Assembly (NCBI GenBank): GCA_023091735.1
Contig: JALKBU010000819.1
Coordinates: 1-23,475, forward strand
Direction: 5' to 3'
DNA length: 23,475 bases
From: Trichomonas tenax
Lineage: Eukaryota > Parabasalia > Trichomonadida > Trichomonadidae
Position numbers and translations under genes: made by a program. How positions within the stretch are numbered: the stretch's first letter is position 1; each line of letters starts with the position of its first letter. The notes under the pieces were generated by a model that saw only the letters and a list, made by a program, of their open reading frames with translations, did not search any database and was not told where the DNA came from. This document shows positions 8,079-17,622 of the stretch, in pieces.

Positions 8079-11000
8079 CATTGATAAATTTTTGACGATC
8101 TTGAGTGTATTTGTCAAAGATTGAAATGTTAAGTTTCGTGTATTTAAGGAGTTTGTCAACATATTCATTCTTCGCTTGTCTTATATCGTTCTTCAAGTTC
8201 TCATTTGCTCGTAAAATTGGCATGTTATACCTGAAAACTTCGTGAAGATTGTTGATATTATCGTCTCTCGCGACAATGATGAAATTGATGTAAGATTTTA
8301 AGGTGTCAAAAGACTTTTCGAGAGTGAGAAAACTGTCCAAATAGTTTCTGAATATTTGGAGTTCGTTTTGATCGAAAACTGTTGAAGCTTTTGGATTCTC
8401 GGACATAAACAAAAAGAAGTAAAGAATGTCAAAAATTTCATTGTCCAGTTGCGATGCATCGATAATAAATGTTTTCTTGCTTTTGCTTTGTGCAGCACTA
8501 ACGAGAGATGAATAAAGCTGTGAATGGCAGTTTTTGTCTAAAACAACAAACTCTGTTCCTTTGATACCCGAGAAAATCTTGAATTCATCAGTAATTATAA
8601 TCGAAGGAAATCTTCTTTCATTGACTTCACTTATTAATGCTCCGAAGTTGAATTGATAAACAAACTCTGCAACGCAGAAATGATTGTTTTGGATTTCGAT
8701 GATTGCGCTTTCAGTCATATGGAAAACTTCTTCTGTTTTCTTGATTCCAAAGAAAATCGAAAATGTTCGAATAATGTCACTGACTTTCGACATCATTAAT
8801 GTGATATTCAAGAACAGCTTTACCAAGTTCATTCTGGGCTCATCGAGAAGAACTGTTTTCATTCTCTCTTTGACGTCTTTATCCATTGTGAATAAATCAA
8901 CTTGTTCTACATCTGCTTGCTTCAAATGTTCCCATTCAACGAATGAAACAGGACTCTGATAATTGTAAATGAGGTCGTCGCGCGTTGTTGTGATAACGAG
9001 CTGAATATTGTTGACGCGAACGAAAATTCCATCGCTTGGATTTCTCACTGATTTATATGTTAAATATGAATGAACGAAATCTTTGATTTCTTTTGATGCG
9101 ATTTGATAATCGAATAAAAGAATCCACAAAATGCCACCTTTCAAGTTCGGCTCGTAATGCCTTGATCTTACGAATTTGAGCTTCTGGAAAACAATTTTGT
9201 TGATGCTCTTGTTAAATGGCGAAACATAAAGAATTGCATCTTTTTGATCTCTGTGCTGTGCAATATAACCTTTAGAGAATGTTCTTTTACCAGAAGATTC
9301 AGGTCCTGAAATAACAAGAGGCATCTTCTTCTGAAGAGGAATGAAGTCTGTTGGTTGATCATAATCGTATTGAGAACGCGTTGAAAAGATTCTTTCGAGA
9401 GTTTCAGAAACTAACATATTCGATTTCGCGAGATGTCTCAATAAGTTAACTTTGTTGAGAATAATCATCATTATCTTATTGTCGGCTTCTTTCTTCGTGC
9501 GTCTTAAATATTCAATCAAGTTTTCTATGTAAACAACGAGTTCATTGTGATAAGAAATGATTGATTTGTCTTGAGTGACGATTGCTGCGATGTCTTTTAA
9601 AGGAATTTCAGGGATATACAAAGTTCCACAGCTTTCAACTGTTATTTTATGGAATATATCAATATGCAAAGGTCTGTATCCATAAATAGTGAAAACATCG
9701 TGATCAGGAGAAACAGATGTAAGATTTAAGTGAACTTTGTGAATTGTTTCGCCAATGGCAGTGAAGAATAATGCAATAAAATGCAATGCATTGGGACAGC
9801 AAACTTGCATTCTCTTTGAATAAGGACGTATTGGATAATCTTGCGATTGTGCACGTGGATTAATCATATCGAACTCGATGAATAGATTGTAGATTTTCTC
9901 CATTTCGTTGATGATGTTTTCAGGGAGTTTTATTGGAATTGGATCTTCGAGTTTAAGAATTTTTCCTGTCAATAGATATTCAGGAAGATTGAAGAAATAT
10001 CTGTTTTTGGTTTTGATGTAAACGACTTTAACATCATTCTTGAGATAAATATAAGGAACAGGATCAACATTGAGAATTGCTTTCGCGACAACATCAACAG
10101 ATTTTGATGTATCAAGTCTGAATTTGATATTTCTTGCTTGCGAAAGAATGTTCATCAAAACTTCTTTCGGCTCTTTATTCATGTGAATTGGTCGATATCT
10201 TTGCATCAAATAACCTGGAATTTTCTTCGTTTCGAAATGAATCAAAAATGAATTCGTGATCTTGATTCCTTGATATGAATCGGCTATTCTTAGCTGTTTA
10301 ACGTTGTTTTCAACGCATCTTATTATATCTGAATAACTTTGCGATAATTTTTCGTTCATTATATTAAAAACGATTTTGTTTGCTGTGATTAATGAAACTA
10401 AAAATTCTGGGTTATAGCATTCATAATAAAAGTATCCGATGAAGTCGGCAAAGACCTTTGCTAGGTTTCTATTGGCAGAATAAAGTTTGCACATTGATGT
10501 TTCCAAGTTATTCATGCAAATGAACATTGTTGAAATTGCTGTTTCTTCGGAATCTGTCAATGGAAAAATTGATGGAATGTCAATCATTTCGTATCCATAA
10601 TTAACTGATTGTCCTGCATATGAAATCGTAACTACCTCTGATGAAGAATTTGAGGCTACATTGTGCCAAATGTGTTTGTTGATGACGAAATCACGAGCAT
10701 CCATTATATAGTGTTGTTCGATTTCTTTCGCGATATCTCTTTGTCTGAGCTTCAATGTCATAATATTTGCTAATTTAATGACATTATCTGGCTTCTGGAT
10801 CATTTCCGTTTGAATGTTTTTGATCATATTTTCTATTTTAACGTATAACATCGAAAAATCATTTCTCGAGAATGTTGAACTTAAAATTTCTGAAATTTGC
10901 TGTTTGAAAAATGCAGACTCTGATATAATAATTGATTGCAATGGATATTTTTCGTAAAGCTTTGAAACATCTGTATAATCACGTGTTGAGAAGCAATCGC

Positions 11001-14000
11001 TGATACTTCCTTTGACAGCATTTTTGAGTTCGCTTTCAATCTTAGAAAGTAATTTTGTAATTGAGAATTTGTTAACGATGAACTCAGAAGAGAATGAATA
11101 AGTTTCTCCAAGTTTGTTAGTGATACCTAGAATTCTTTCGCTATCAGCCATCGAAACATGGAACTTTGATATCGCAGGGAAAATTGGCTTAAAATCATCT
11201 TGAGAATATCGAAGATTTGAACACCCAACGATAATTCCAATCAATTCTGCATCAGAACATAAGTAAAGTCTTGGATATAACTGACGCTGTTGTTCAAGAA
11301 GAGGATGAATTCCTTTCATTATGTTTTGGCATCTTTTCTTTGCTTCAAGTAAACAATTGATTGCGAATTCGCCAATGAATGCATTTTTGTCGGTAATCGG
11401 TGTATTATCATCATTTGAAACTCTAGATTTTTCTTGATTTAGCAATGTTCCAAAAGACTTAGAACTCGCAAATGCAGCTTCTTCCATTTGCTCATTGAAT
11501 CGGCTTTCAGGCTCAGGAACGAGTTTGAAAATCAAAGGTTCCTTTGCGATTTTCTGCATAAACATATCAAAGAATTGATGAATGAATCTGAGTTTTTGAT
11601 ATTCTGCGGGAAAATGAAATACGCCATAAAGTGATTGCGTTAATGCGCAAACATTAACATATTCATCTTGGAATGATGTAAAAGCGATTAAAATAGCAAT
11701 TGCAATATTCATTCTTTCAGTCCATTCATGGCATTGCATTCGAATTGTTTCATAAAAATCATTTGATTTCAGACCTTTCAAGTACATCAAATAGTTCTCG
11801 CAGATGTTTGTCGCATCATATAAACAAGGAAAAGTAACAATTTGCTTTCCAATAATCTTCGATTTGACGAACTTGAATGATAATTTTGAGCATTCATCGA
11901 TCATTTCGTTAAAGTGTTTCATTAGATTTTCTCGCTGCTGCATGTTGATGATATAATCACGAATTTCATCGATCTGATCAACAAAAACAGGACGAAGAAA
12001 GTCAAGAACGTTTAAAGGCCTTATTTCGAAATATTTGAGTTCAACAATATCACAAATACTGCTCCATCTGTGATCGTTCATTTCTATTTTAGATATTGTG
12101 TTGAAGAATGGTAAATACTGACTGATATTCGTGTAAATGTAAGCCATCTTATCATATAGAACGTGGTTGACACTTCTGAGTTCTTTCTCACTATAACTGT
12201 GAAGAAATTCGATCAAATCAACTAAATTGCAATCAATCATTCTTTTGTCGATAATTGCTTTGAGATTTGTTGTGAATTCCTGATAATACTTCCAGTGATG
12301 CAAAATTGTATTCAGTTCATTCTCAACTACATCAATCAATGAGAAATCGAATTCAATGTAATTCATTCTACACGCGATGTTTTTGAAATCTTTTGCTGAA
12401 ACTTTAACTTTTTCTATATTTCCGAGAGCAACTTGGATATCATTTATAGCGACACTTGGAGTCATATTTACATTGCAAATCGCGAACTGACGCTTCATTT
12501 GTCTTTCTAATGTGTTAATTCTGTTTTCTATCTCGGTTTGTTTCTCCTCCAAGTCATTAAATGCTCTGATTTTTGCAGCTTCCATCATATGTTGTGCTTT
12601 ATCCAATTCTTTGTCAAATTGTGCCGTTATTTCTTTAACTTGTTCCATTGATTTTGATAAAACAGGAAGAAGAATATCTCCGCAATCAATTGCTCTGGAA
12701 ACGATTCCATTGATGATTGATGTGCTTCGATTTAATTCAGGAATGAAAACAATTGCATTTGAAATATTTAAGTTGAATTCAGCAACGTTTTCAAGTGAAT
12801 ATCCTTTGAGAGTTAATGTTCCAATGATATGCTTAACATCTTCAATGATATTTTCGCAAATTGTATTAAAGTTCATGAAGAGAATTGAGTTGTTGTCTTG
12901 AATTAATCTGTTGAGAATTTCGATGTTTTCTGACTTCAAAACACGAGCATCGAGAATGATTTTGTTATGAGAATAATTTGAATGGAGTGTATTAAAGTAA
13001 TCTTTGAGTTGTGTAAAGTCTGTTAAGTTCTGTATAAATTTTTGAGGATCATTAACAGTTTCGCGTAATTTTGACCAATTTTTATTGTAATTGTTAACAG
13101 CGAGTGATGATTTGATGTAAAGTTGGCGTGATTCTTCAGCGAGAGTGTATGATTGTTCTATTTCGGTTCTAATTTTCTCTCTTCCTTCTTTGAAATGTGG
13201 ATTATCATAAAAGATATATTTAACAGGTGTTGATTTTTCATATTGTTTTAATTTTCGATTTCCTGTGATATCAACTCTCATTGGTCTGACGTAACTATTG
13301 AATATTCTAACTATGCCTTCTATATAATTGTTAAACAAATCTTTCATATCTTTAAGTGTTGGATTAAATTTGATATCATCGTTTTCAAGTAAAAGAAAAA
13401 CTCTGAAATAATGTTCCGAATTTTCATTTGTCATTAAGTGATTGAATTTCTTCATTTCACGCGTGAACAGTTTCATGAAGACTTCAACCATCATTTTATC
13501 ACACATGTGAATGAATTCTTTGAGATGATTCACATCTCTCAACGCAATTTCTGTGTCTTTCTTTCTCTGAATTTCAATCTCTCTTTCTTGTGAAATAGAT
13601 AAACCACCTTTAAAAACCATTCCTGCACCTTGAAGCAGTGCTTGAGGGATCTTCTCAGCTGTAATAAAATCAATGCTTCTAGGTGATATCATGAAATTGT
13701 ATTTGTCATTGATTGCGAAACAAAAGTCGTCGAGTAATTTGTAATTTATTTTCGAAAGATTTCCAACAAATTCTTTGAACTCTTCTATCTTGTGATCACA
13801 AATCTGTTTCATTTTATCGAATTCGTGTTGATTTGTATCTTCGAAAGGGAAAAACTCTAAATTCAGGAACTTGAAAATGTTATTTCTATATTGCTCTAAT
13901 ATTTTTGGAAAAGCGGGCTTAGCATTCCATGAATTGATGATAAATGTATTCTTTTTCTTCAAAAACAGCTTGTGTGCAGTTTTTAAATACCAATGTTGAA

Positions 14001-14859
14001 ATGATTTGAAAATAATGAATTGTGAGAATAATTTTATAGGTTGAATCATCTCATACTGTGTTTTAGAGAGAACAAACCTATCAATTGGAATGAATTCCGA
14101 ATTTCCGCCCGAATCAATTTGAAATAATCCTCTTCGAGAAATAGTTTGAAAGTTTGTCTTAACCAACGGAGGCTCCTTGATGACAGAGAACGCGTACATG
14201 TTTGATTTATCGACGTTCGCATAATGAAAAATATTGTCATCTTTTTCGGGATCTGTTGATGCTAATTGCTCAATTGCTTGAAAATCATCTTTAACAGACA
14301 GTGGATCCTGAAATTTCGGTGGTAATGCTAATGATTCAGAAATATTTGGCGCTTTTTCATTATGTTCAGACTCGTTGAGTATTCTTATAAGTCTATCAAC
14401 TCTTCGAGCAGTACTAGGACGTGATTCTTGTTGTGATTTTTTTGCAGGAAGTGACTTAGAACTGTGTCTTCGAGGATTAATTCTTTTCAAATCAATTTCT
14501 CGAATGTTATCATTGTAATTATGACGACGTGACGAATATTCTGTTGTTGGCGGTCGTATTTTTACATTTGAACAATGTTCTTTCCGTTCAGCTTCGAGGT
14601 GATATTTGTATTGTGTCGAAGGAAACACTTTGAAGAAATATTTTTCATTAAAATTTGCAGAAAAACCTTTGTTATTCTTAATTTTTGATATATATCGTAT
14701 GGTTTTCGTTGTAGGTTCCAAGAAAATTTTTCTATTTACTAAATCTATAAAGAAATTTCGCAATTTTGTCCAAACAGAAGAAACATCTACGCTATTGGAT
14801 GAAATCTTCGAAATAAAATCCTCCATTTCTTGGTGAACTTTCTCAAGATTGTCATTCAT
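8020..14859 (-). CDS. Dynein heavy chain, N-terminal part (tail, linker, AAA1-AAA4), motor sites degenerate
   Basis: The 2279-codon frame runs from the tail to the start of the stalk. The first ~160 residues are basic and probably disordered (RRHSSKS, RPSTARR); the tail and linker follow. YGYE at 1421-1424 and PLTDSEETAI mark the linker/AAA1 junction exactly as in dyneins (YGYEYLG, PLTDR). Where AAA1 should have GPAGTGKTET the protein reads LYSANRNLAKVF (about 1459-1470), and the Walker B region (normally CFDEFNR) reads VFNIMNEKL; RYRPIHM (1554-1560) still matches the AAA1 FRPVAM segment. AAA2 has MQVCCPNALHF (1684-1694) instead of a P-loop. AAA3 keeps GPESSGKRT (1852-1860), with R in the T/S position, and WILLFDYQ as Walker B. 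AAA4 (about 2085-2110) has no P-loop. With 4715-8053 the protein is about 3390 residues, short for a ~4000-residue family. The start at 14859 has TCAATTTT just upstream. Confidence 0.9.
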   Translation of the reverse strand: MNDNLEKVHQEMEDFISKISSNSVDVSSVWTKLRNFFIDLVNRKIFLEPTTKTIRYISKIKNNKGFSANFNEKYFFKVFPSTQYKYHLEAERKEHCSNVKIRPPTTEYSSRRHNYNDNIREIDLKRINPRRHSSKSLPAKKSQQESRPSTARRVDRLIRILNESEHNEKAPNISESLALPPKFQDPLSVKDDFQAIEQLASTDPEKDDNIFHYANVDKSNMYAFSVIKEPPLVKTNFQTISRRGLFQIDSGGNSEFIPIDRFVLSKTQYEMIQPIKLFSQFIIFKSFQHWYLKTAHKLFLKKKNTFIINSWNAKPAFPKILEQYRNNIFKFLNLEFFPFEDTNQHEFDKMKQICDHKIEEFKEFVGNLSKINYKLLDDFCFAINDKYNFMISPRSIDFITAEKIPQALLQGAGMVFKGGLSISQEREIEIQRKKDTEIALRDVNHLKEFIHMCDKMMVEVFMKLFTREMKKFNHLMTNENSEHYFRVFLLLENDDIKFNPTLKDMKDLFNNYIEGIVRIFNSYVRPMRVDITGNRKLKQYEKSTPVKYIFYDNPHFKEGREKIRTEIEQSYTLAEESRQLYIKSSLAVNNYNKNWSKLRETVNDPQKFIQNLTDFTQLKDYFNTLHSNYSHNKIILDARVLKSENIEILNRLIQDNNSILFMNFNTICENIIEDVKHIIGTLTLKGYSLENVAEFNLNISNAIVFIPELNRSTSIINGIVSRAIDCGDILLPVLSKSMEQVKEITAQFDKELDKAQHMMEAAKIRAFNDLEEKQTEIENRINTLERQMKRQFAICNVNMTPSVAINDIQVALGNIEKVKVSAKDFKNIACRMNYIEFDFSLIDVVENELNTILHHWKYYQEFTTNLKAIIDKRMIDCNLVDLIEFLHSYSEKELRSVNHVLYDKMAYIYTNISQYLPFFNTISKIEMNDHRWSSICDIVELKYFEIRPLNVLDFLRPVFVDQIDEIRDYIINMQQRENLMKHFNEMIDECSKLSFKFVKSKIIGKQIVTFPCLYDATNICENYLMYLKGLKSNDFYETIRMQCHEWTERMNIAIAILIAFTSFQDEYVNVCALTQSLYGVFHFPAEYQKLRFIHQFFDMFMQKIAKEPLIFKLVPEPESRFNEQMEEAAFASSKSFGTLLNQEKSRVSNDDNTPITDKNAFIGEFAINCLLEAKKRCQNIMKGIHPLLEQQRQLYPRLYLCSDAELIGIIVGCSNLRYSQDDFKPIFPAISKFHVSMADSERILGITNKLGETYSFSSEFIVNKFSITKLLSKIESELKNAVKGSISDCFSTRDYTDVSKLYEKYPLQSIIISESAFFKQQISEILSSTFSRNDFSMLYVKIENMIKNIQTEMIQKPDNVIKLANIMTLKLRQRDIAKEIEQHYIMDARDFVINKHIWHNVASNSSSEVVTISYAGQSVNYGYEMIDIPSIFPLTDSEETAISTMFICMNNLETSMCKLYSANRNLAKVFADFIGYFYYECYNPEFLVSLITANKIVFNIMNEKLSQSYSDIIRCVENNVKQLRIADSYQGIKITNSFLIHFETKKIPGYLMQRYRPIHMNKEPKEVLMNILSQARNIKFRLDTSKSVDVVAKAILNVDPVPYIYLKNDVKVVYIKTKNRYFFNLPEYLLTGKILKLEDPIPIKLPENIINEMEKIYNLFIEFDMINPRAQSQDYPIRPYSKRMQVCCPNALHFIALFFTAIGETIHKVHLNLTSVSPDHDVFTIYGYRPLHIDIFHKITVESCGTLYIPEIPLKDIAAIVTQDKSIISYHNELVVYIENLIEYLRRTKKEADNKIMMIILNKVNLLRHLAKSNMLVSETLERIFSTRSQYDYDQPTDFIPLQKKMPLVISGPESSGKRTFSKGYIAQHRDQKDAILYVSPFNKSINKIVFQKLKFVRSRHYEPNLKGGILWILLFDYQIASKEIKDFVHSYLTYKSVRNPSDGIFVRVNNIQLVITTTRDDLIYNYQSPVSFVEWEHLKQADVEQVDLFTMDKDVKERMKTVLLDEPRMNLVKLFLNITLMMSKVSDIIRTFSIFFGIKKTEEVFHMTESAIIEIQNNHFCVAEFVYQFNFGALISEVNERRFPSIIITDEFKIFSGIKGTEFVVLDKNCHSQLYSSLVSAAQSKSKKTFIIDASQLDNEIFDILYFFLFMSENPKASTVFDQNELQIFRNYLDSFLTLEKSFDTLKSYINFIIVARDDNINNLHEVFRYNMPILRANENLKNDIRQAKNEYVDKLLKYTKLNISIFDKYTQDRQKFINEKLKISSAKCNQSLNSFQT

Positions 14860-14869
14860 AAAAATTGAG
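14860..14869 (-). promoter_or_regulatory. Initiator-like TCAATTTT before the dynein start
   Basis: On the minus strand GCTCAATTTTT directly precedes the ATG at 14859. TCA followed by an AT-rich run resembles the trichomonad initiator, although the position after TCA is A rather than the preferred pyrimidine. It would give a leader of about seven bases, which is within the known range for trichomonads. Weak support. Confidence 0.3.
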
Positions 14870-15690
14870 CAATTTTTTTCTTTTATCTCTATTTGTTAAA
14901 ATCTGATATGCTTAGAGTCTATATATCTTATGTTCAAAATATCAAAAGCCGTTATCCAATATGAAAAAATAATGAAAATTTATTGTTTGGATTTTGATCC
15001 TCATAACTTGTGGTTAGTTATAACTCTTTATGGAATAGTTAAATCTCTATTAAAAAGACTAAATCTTAAAAACTGTCTTTTGAAGCGATTTCAGAACATA
15101 AAGAGATTCTATGACAAAAGTGAACATCAAAAAGTGACGGGGCGAGCCTTAAAGTCACTTTTATAAATAAATTGTCACTTTTTGTGCGGGCAAATTGTCA
15201 CCTTTATAAAAAGTGTCATAAATATCTTTGTAGTCTAACCAATACATCCAGGTTAGTGTTGTTGACGAGCCATAACTCTATCATCAACGAGCATATACCT
15301 AATTGGTAAGAAAACAACGATATTTATGCATGCTTAAATTGTTGCGAGAATGTCATTGGGCGAAGTTGGCCTGAGACTTCCAAAGCCCTCGAGTGGCCAG
15401 GTCCTAGCAAGAACCCACTTATTGATTTAATTTTTAATACACATTACATTTTCACTTTTGATATTAAAAAATTATTATTTTTTTCTATTTTTTATTTTTC
15501 ACAGATACCTTTTTCATTACACGATTATTTTCATATTATTACTTATTCTCATAATTATTAATATATCATTAAATTCATAATTAATTATGAATCATGAATT
15601 AAATAATGTTTTCTTGTTACTTTCATTTTATATATTGATTTATATTATTTAGATTCTCAATTTGATCCTTATATTCTTTGTAAAATTCAT
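14870..15690. other. Intergenic repeat DNA between dynein and transposon copy 2
   Basis: No gene is supported. The 78-codon frame at 14930-15166 has no motif and ends in the repeat block below. At about 15340-15420 there is a GC-richer patch (GGGCGAAGTTGGCC, CCCTCGAGTGGCCAGG) that looks like decayed coding sequence. One frame reads GEVGLRLPKPSSGQVLA and another LEWPGPSKNPL, the latter faintly like the W-P-x-S-P-D-L-N-P signature of Tc1/mariner transposases, but both are short and flanked by stops. From 15420 to 15690 the DNA is almost pure A/T. Confidence 0.4.
15129..15218. repeat. Cluster of GTCACTTTT / AAAAGTGAC motifs
   Basis: Four blocks occur within 90 bases: AAAAAGTGAC (15129-15138), GTCACTTTTATAAA (15154-15167), GTCACTTTTTG (15174-15184) and GTCACCTTTATAAAAAGTGT (15197-15216). 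The first can pair with any of the next three, and the last is itself a near-palindrome. The motif resembles the AAAGTGTAAAGTGTC block of the foldback element at 16.1 and 17.1 kb. It may be a leftover transposon end. Confidence 0.5.
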
Positions 15691-15747
15691 TTTTAACTAA
15701 ATTTTTATTTTTATCTTCAAATTATTCGTTTCTAATTCATATTTACC

Positions 15748-16078
15748 ATGCAAGACGGGATAATTTCGACCGAGTTTCTTGGTTTTCTTAGGTTTGGAGT
15801 GCAACAAAAATTTGCAATGAACAAAGAGAAATGGATGATGTGCTATCGTCAGAATGCTGATAACACAAATAACATCCTTCACTATGAGGCCACAACTACT
15901 CATAATGAAGTCTTCTTTGGCTTCCAACATTGAGTTCAATCCATTTCAACCTATTGACACTTTTCCATTTTTTCCCGTGCAAACATGTCACTTTCCTTTA
16001 TTTTGACATTCCGACTTTACATGACAAAAATAAGTTACATGTCAGAAAAGCACGTTGTTCTATTTTGTCCCAGTCCCC
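15748..16078 (+). mobile_element. Terminal part of the same DNA transposon, copy 2
   Basis: The section 15873-16078 repeats bases 27-231 with few differences, and both copies stop matching after CAGTCCC. This copy extends further inward and can be read on plus as a 61-residue peptide (15748-15933) with NKEKWMMCYRQN and THNEVFFGFQH; the W-x-x-C followed by T-H-N-E is faintly like the FLYWCH-type zinc finger found in some Mutator-like transposases. The minus strand is open too (15697-15939), so which strand codes is unresolved. After the stop come about 145 bases with ACATGTCA and TTTACATGACA motifs. This is a fragment, not a complete element. Confidence 0.5.
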
Positions 16079-16265
16079 ATATAAAGAGAAGAATTGTTTG
16101 CTTGTCAACGAGTCAAAGTGTAAAGTGTCGGATTGTCATATTTTTAAAAATGTGATATTTCATGTAAAATGAAAATTGTCAAAAAAATAAAAAAGGGGAA
16201 TATCATATTGAAATTGATGTCTAAAATATATGAATAAATATGATAATTTAAACATTTTTATGATG

Positions 16266-16943
16266 GGTGGCAACTATTATAAAGCATATATTTGATAAAT
16301 TCGAGATAGGTGGCATCTATTATAAGTCACAAATTTAATGAAGTTGAGCTCCACTTTTTTCTCGTTAACCTTTTTGAGTTTTGCAATTTTTAACGAGTAA
16401 ACCCCCTTCCTGGACGAATCTGATGAAACATTTACGTGCTTTTTTGTGGTGCTGATTCTAATGGTGCAATCTATTTCATGATCTTAGCAAGGTATTACTT
16501 AATCATGATATGATTACAAACAGAAACCCATTACAAATCATTAATGGGCTTCTGTTATGAATCTCTTTGATGATTATAACAAATACATCTCACTATTATA
16601 GCGTTCGCTCGCTTATTTTTGCTAGAGTTCCGGTAGAAAAATCAAAAAATAGAAAAGAAAAAATACGCTACGCGCCCGAGTCAAACGGCATTCCTTTGCT
16701 CATACATCGAGCATACCTAACGTTGTTTGCAGGGATATTATTGATACCACTGTAAACAGAACCCCAGAAAGGCACGCAAATTTTTTATCAGATCTGATCT
16801 ATAGGGGGATCACTCGTTAAAAAACGCAAAACTCAAAAAAGCAAACGAGAAAAAAATTCAAGGTTTAATGAATTGAATATGGGTGGCACCTATTATAAAG
16901 CACAAATTTAATGAATTTCGAGATTGGTGGTACTTGAAATTCC
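16266..16943. repeat. 43-bp tandem repeat array, split by an insertion
   Basis: The unit starts GGTGGCA-CTATTATAAAG and ends near AATTTCGAGAT. Copies are at 16266-16308, 16309-16351 (end degraded), 16882-16925 and a partial one from 16926 (GGTGGTACTTGAAATTCC). Copies 2 and 3 are about 530 bases apart because the element at 16355-16856 lies between them, which shows that the array is older than that insertion. Confidence 0.75.
16355..16856. mobile_element. 0.5-kb MITE-like element with 52-bp terminal inverted repeats
   Basis: The left end (16355-16406) and the right end (16804-16856) are inverted copies that share TTTTTTCTCGTT, TTTTGAGTTTTGC, TTTTTAACGAGT and CCCCC in order, with about eight differences. 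The 400-bp interior has no credible gene but contains a hairpin: AACAGAAACCCATTA (16519-16533) pairs with 16542-16556 at 14 of 15 positions. It lies inside the 43-bp tandem repeat, so it inserted after the array formed. A candidate target duplication, TTTAATGAA-TTGA, flanks both sides, but it is also part of the tandem repeat unit and so is not decisive. Confidence 0.7.
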
Positions 16944-17333
16944 GCTCCCCTTTAATTTCAAATCTGACATTTATGGTTTTATTTGGCGAATCTTTATTTA
17001 CGTGACAAAATTAAATTTTTCTTATCGTTTTTTTTTTGACAATTTTTCAATATAATAGAGCTGGCAATCTGACACTTTACACTTTGGCTTGTTGATACGC
17101 AAAACAGAACCATTATAGAGATAGTGAGTACATTTCAAATAATGTTGCGTACCGAAAGTTGTCACGAAAAAGTAATATCATCTGACATGTAAACACAAAT
17201 ATTTGACAAATAAATATTTACGTGGCATGTGATTTTAAATGATTATTTGAAGAATGATATCCTATATTTGTTTAAATTTACTTTGAACAGAAAAATTAAG
17301 TGCTTCGTTGGCACTGGTGGCCAAAATGCTAGC

Positions 17334-17431
17334 AATCCAGTCCACAGTTCTTCCTTTCAGAAGCATTCTGTAAAGTAAATCTCTGATTATTTCGAAAATC
17401 GAGTCTGAAAGGAAGAACTGTGGGCTGGATT
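17334..17431. repeat. 27-bp inverted repeat with 44-nt loop
   Basis: 17334-17360 and 17405-17431 are reverse complements with a single mismatch (G for A); the right arm begins CTGAAAGGAAGAACTGTG. The loop is 44 bases. The near-perfect pairing indicates recent origin or selection. It could be a small foldback relic or a structured RNA element. It lies about 200 bases beyond the 3' end of the inositol polyphosphate kinase gene and could fall in a long 3' untranslated region. Confidence 0.75.
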
Positions 17432-17622
17432 GGCACAAATGCCCAAATCTTAGCAAGAAATTCTTTTGTATGAAAAATCTATTATCCATCAGCTGGATAA
17501 TGGATTCAGAAGATGTAAGAGAAGTATATTCGCTCTTTGTTTTGTTTTGAATGAAATAGAAATCTTGTATTACTGTTTAGAATATAAACAAAAAATTAAA
17601 CAAACAATAATTAGCATTTCAT

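Larger units (their letters stand above)
16104..17095. mobile_element. Foldback-like element with long inverted ends and an internal tandem repeat
   Basis: Three blocks on the left recur in the same order, inverted, on the right. (a) 16104-16138 (containing GTCAAAGTGTAAAGTGTC) pairs with 17062-17095. (b) AAAATTGTCAAAAAAA near 16172 pairs with 17031-17049. (c) AAAAGGGGAAT near 16192 pairs with the CTCCCCTTT block near 16941-16955. Weaker inverted similarity (TTTACATG-CA blocks) reaches out to about 15996 and 17215. Between the arms sit copies of a 43-bp tandem repeat, interrupted by a second inverted-repeat element. Long arms plus tandem repeats are typical of foldback elements. No transposase is encoded, so it would be non-autonomous. 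Confidence 0.6.

Noticed and set aside
14930..15166. 78-codon plus-strand ORF
   Set aside because: No motifs, AT-driven composition, and its end lies in a repeat cluster.
15340..15420. Tc1/mariner transposase fragment (LEWPGPSKNPL)
   Set aside because: The similarity to W-P-x-S-P-D-L-N-P is short and degenerate, with stops on both sides; left as an unexplained GC-richer patch.
16567..16755. 62-codon ORF inside the MITE-like element
   Set aside because: No transposase-like motif; short MITEs are normally noncoding.
16266..16943. CRISPR-like array
   Set aside because: The repeats are directly adjacent without spacers and the context is eukaryotic; it is a tandem repeat split by a transposon.
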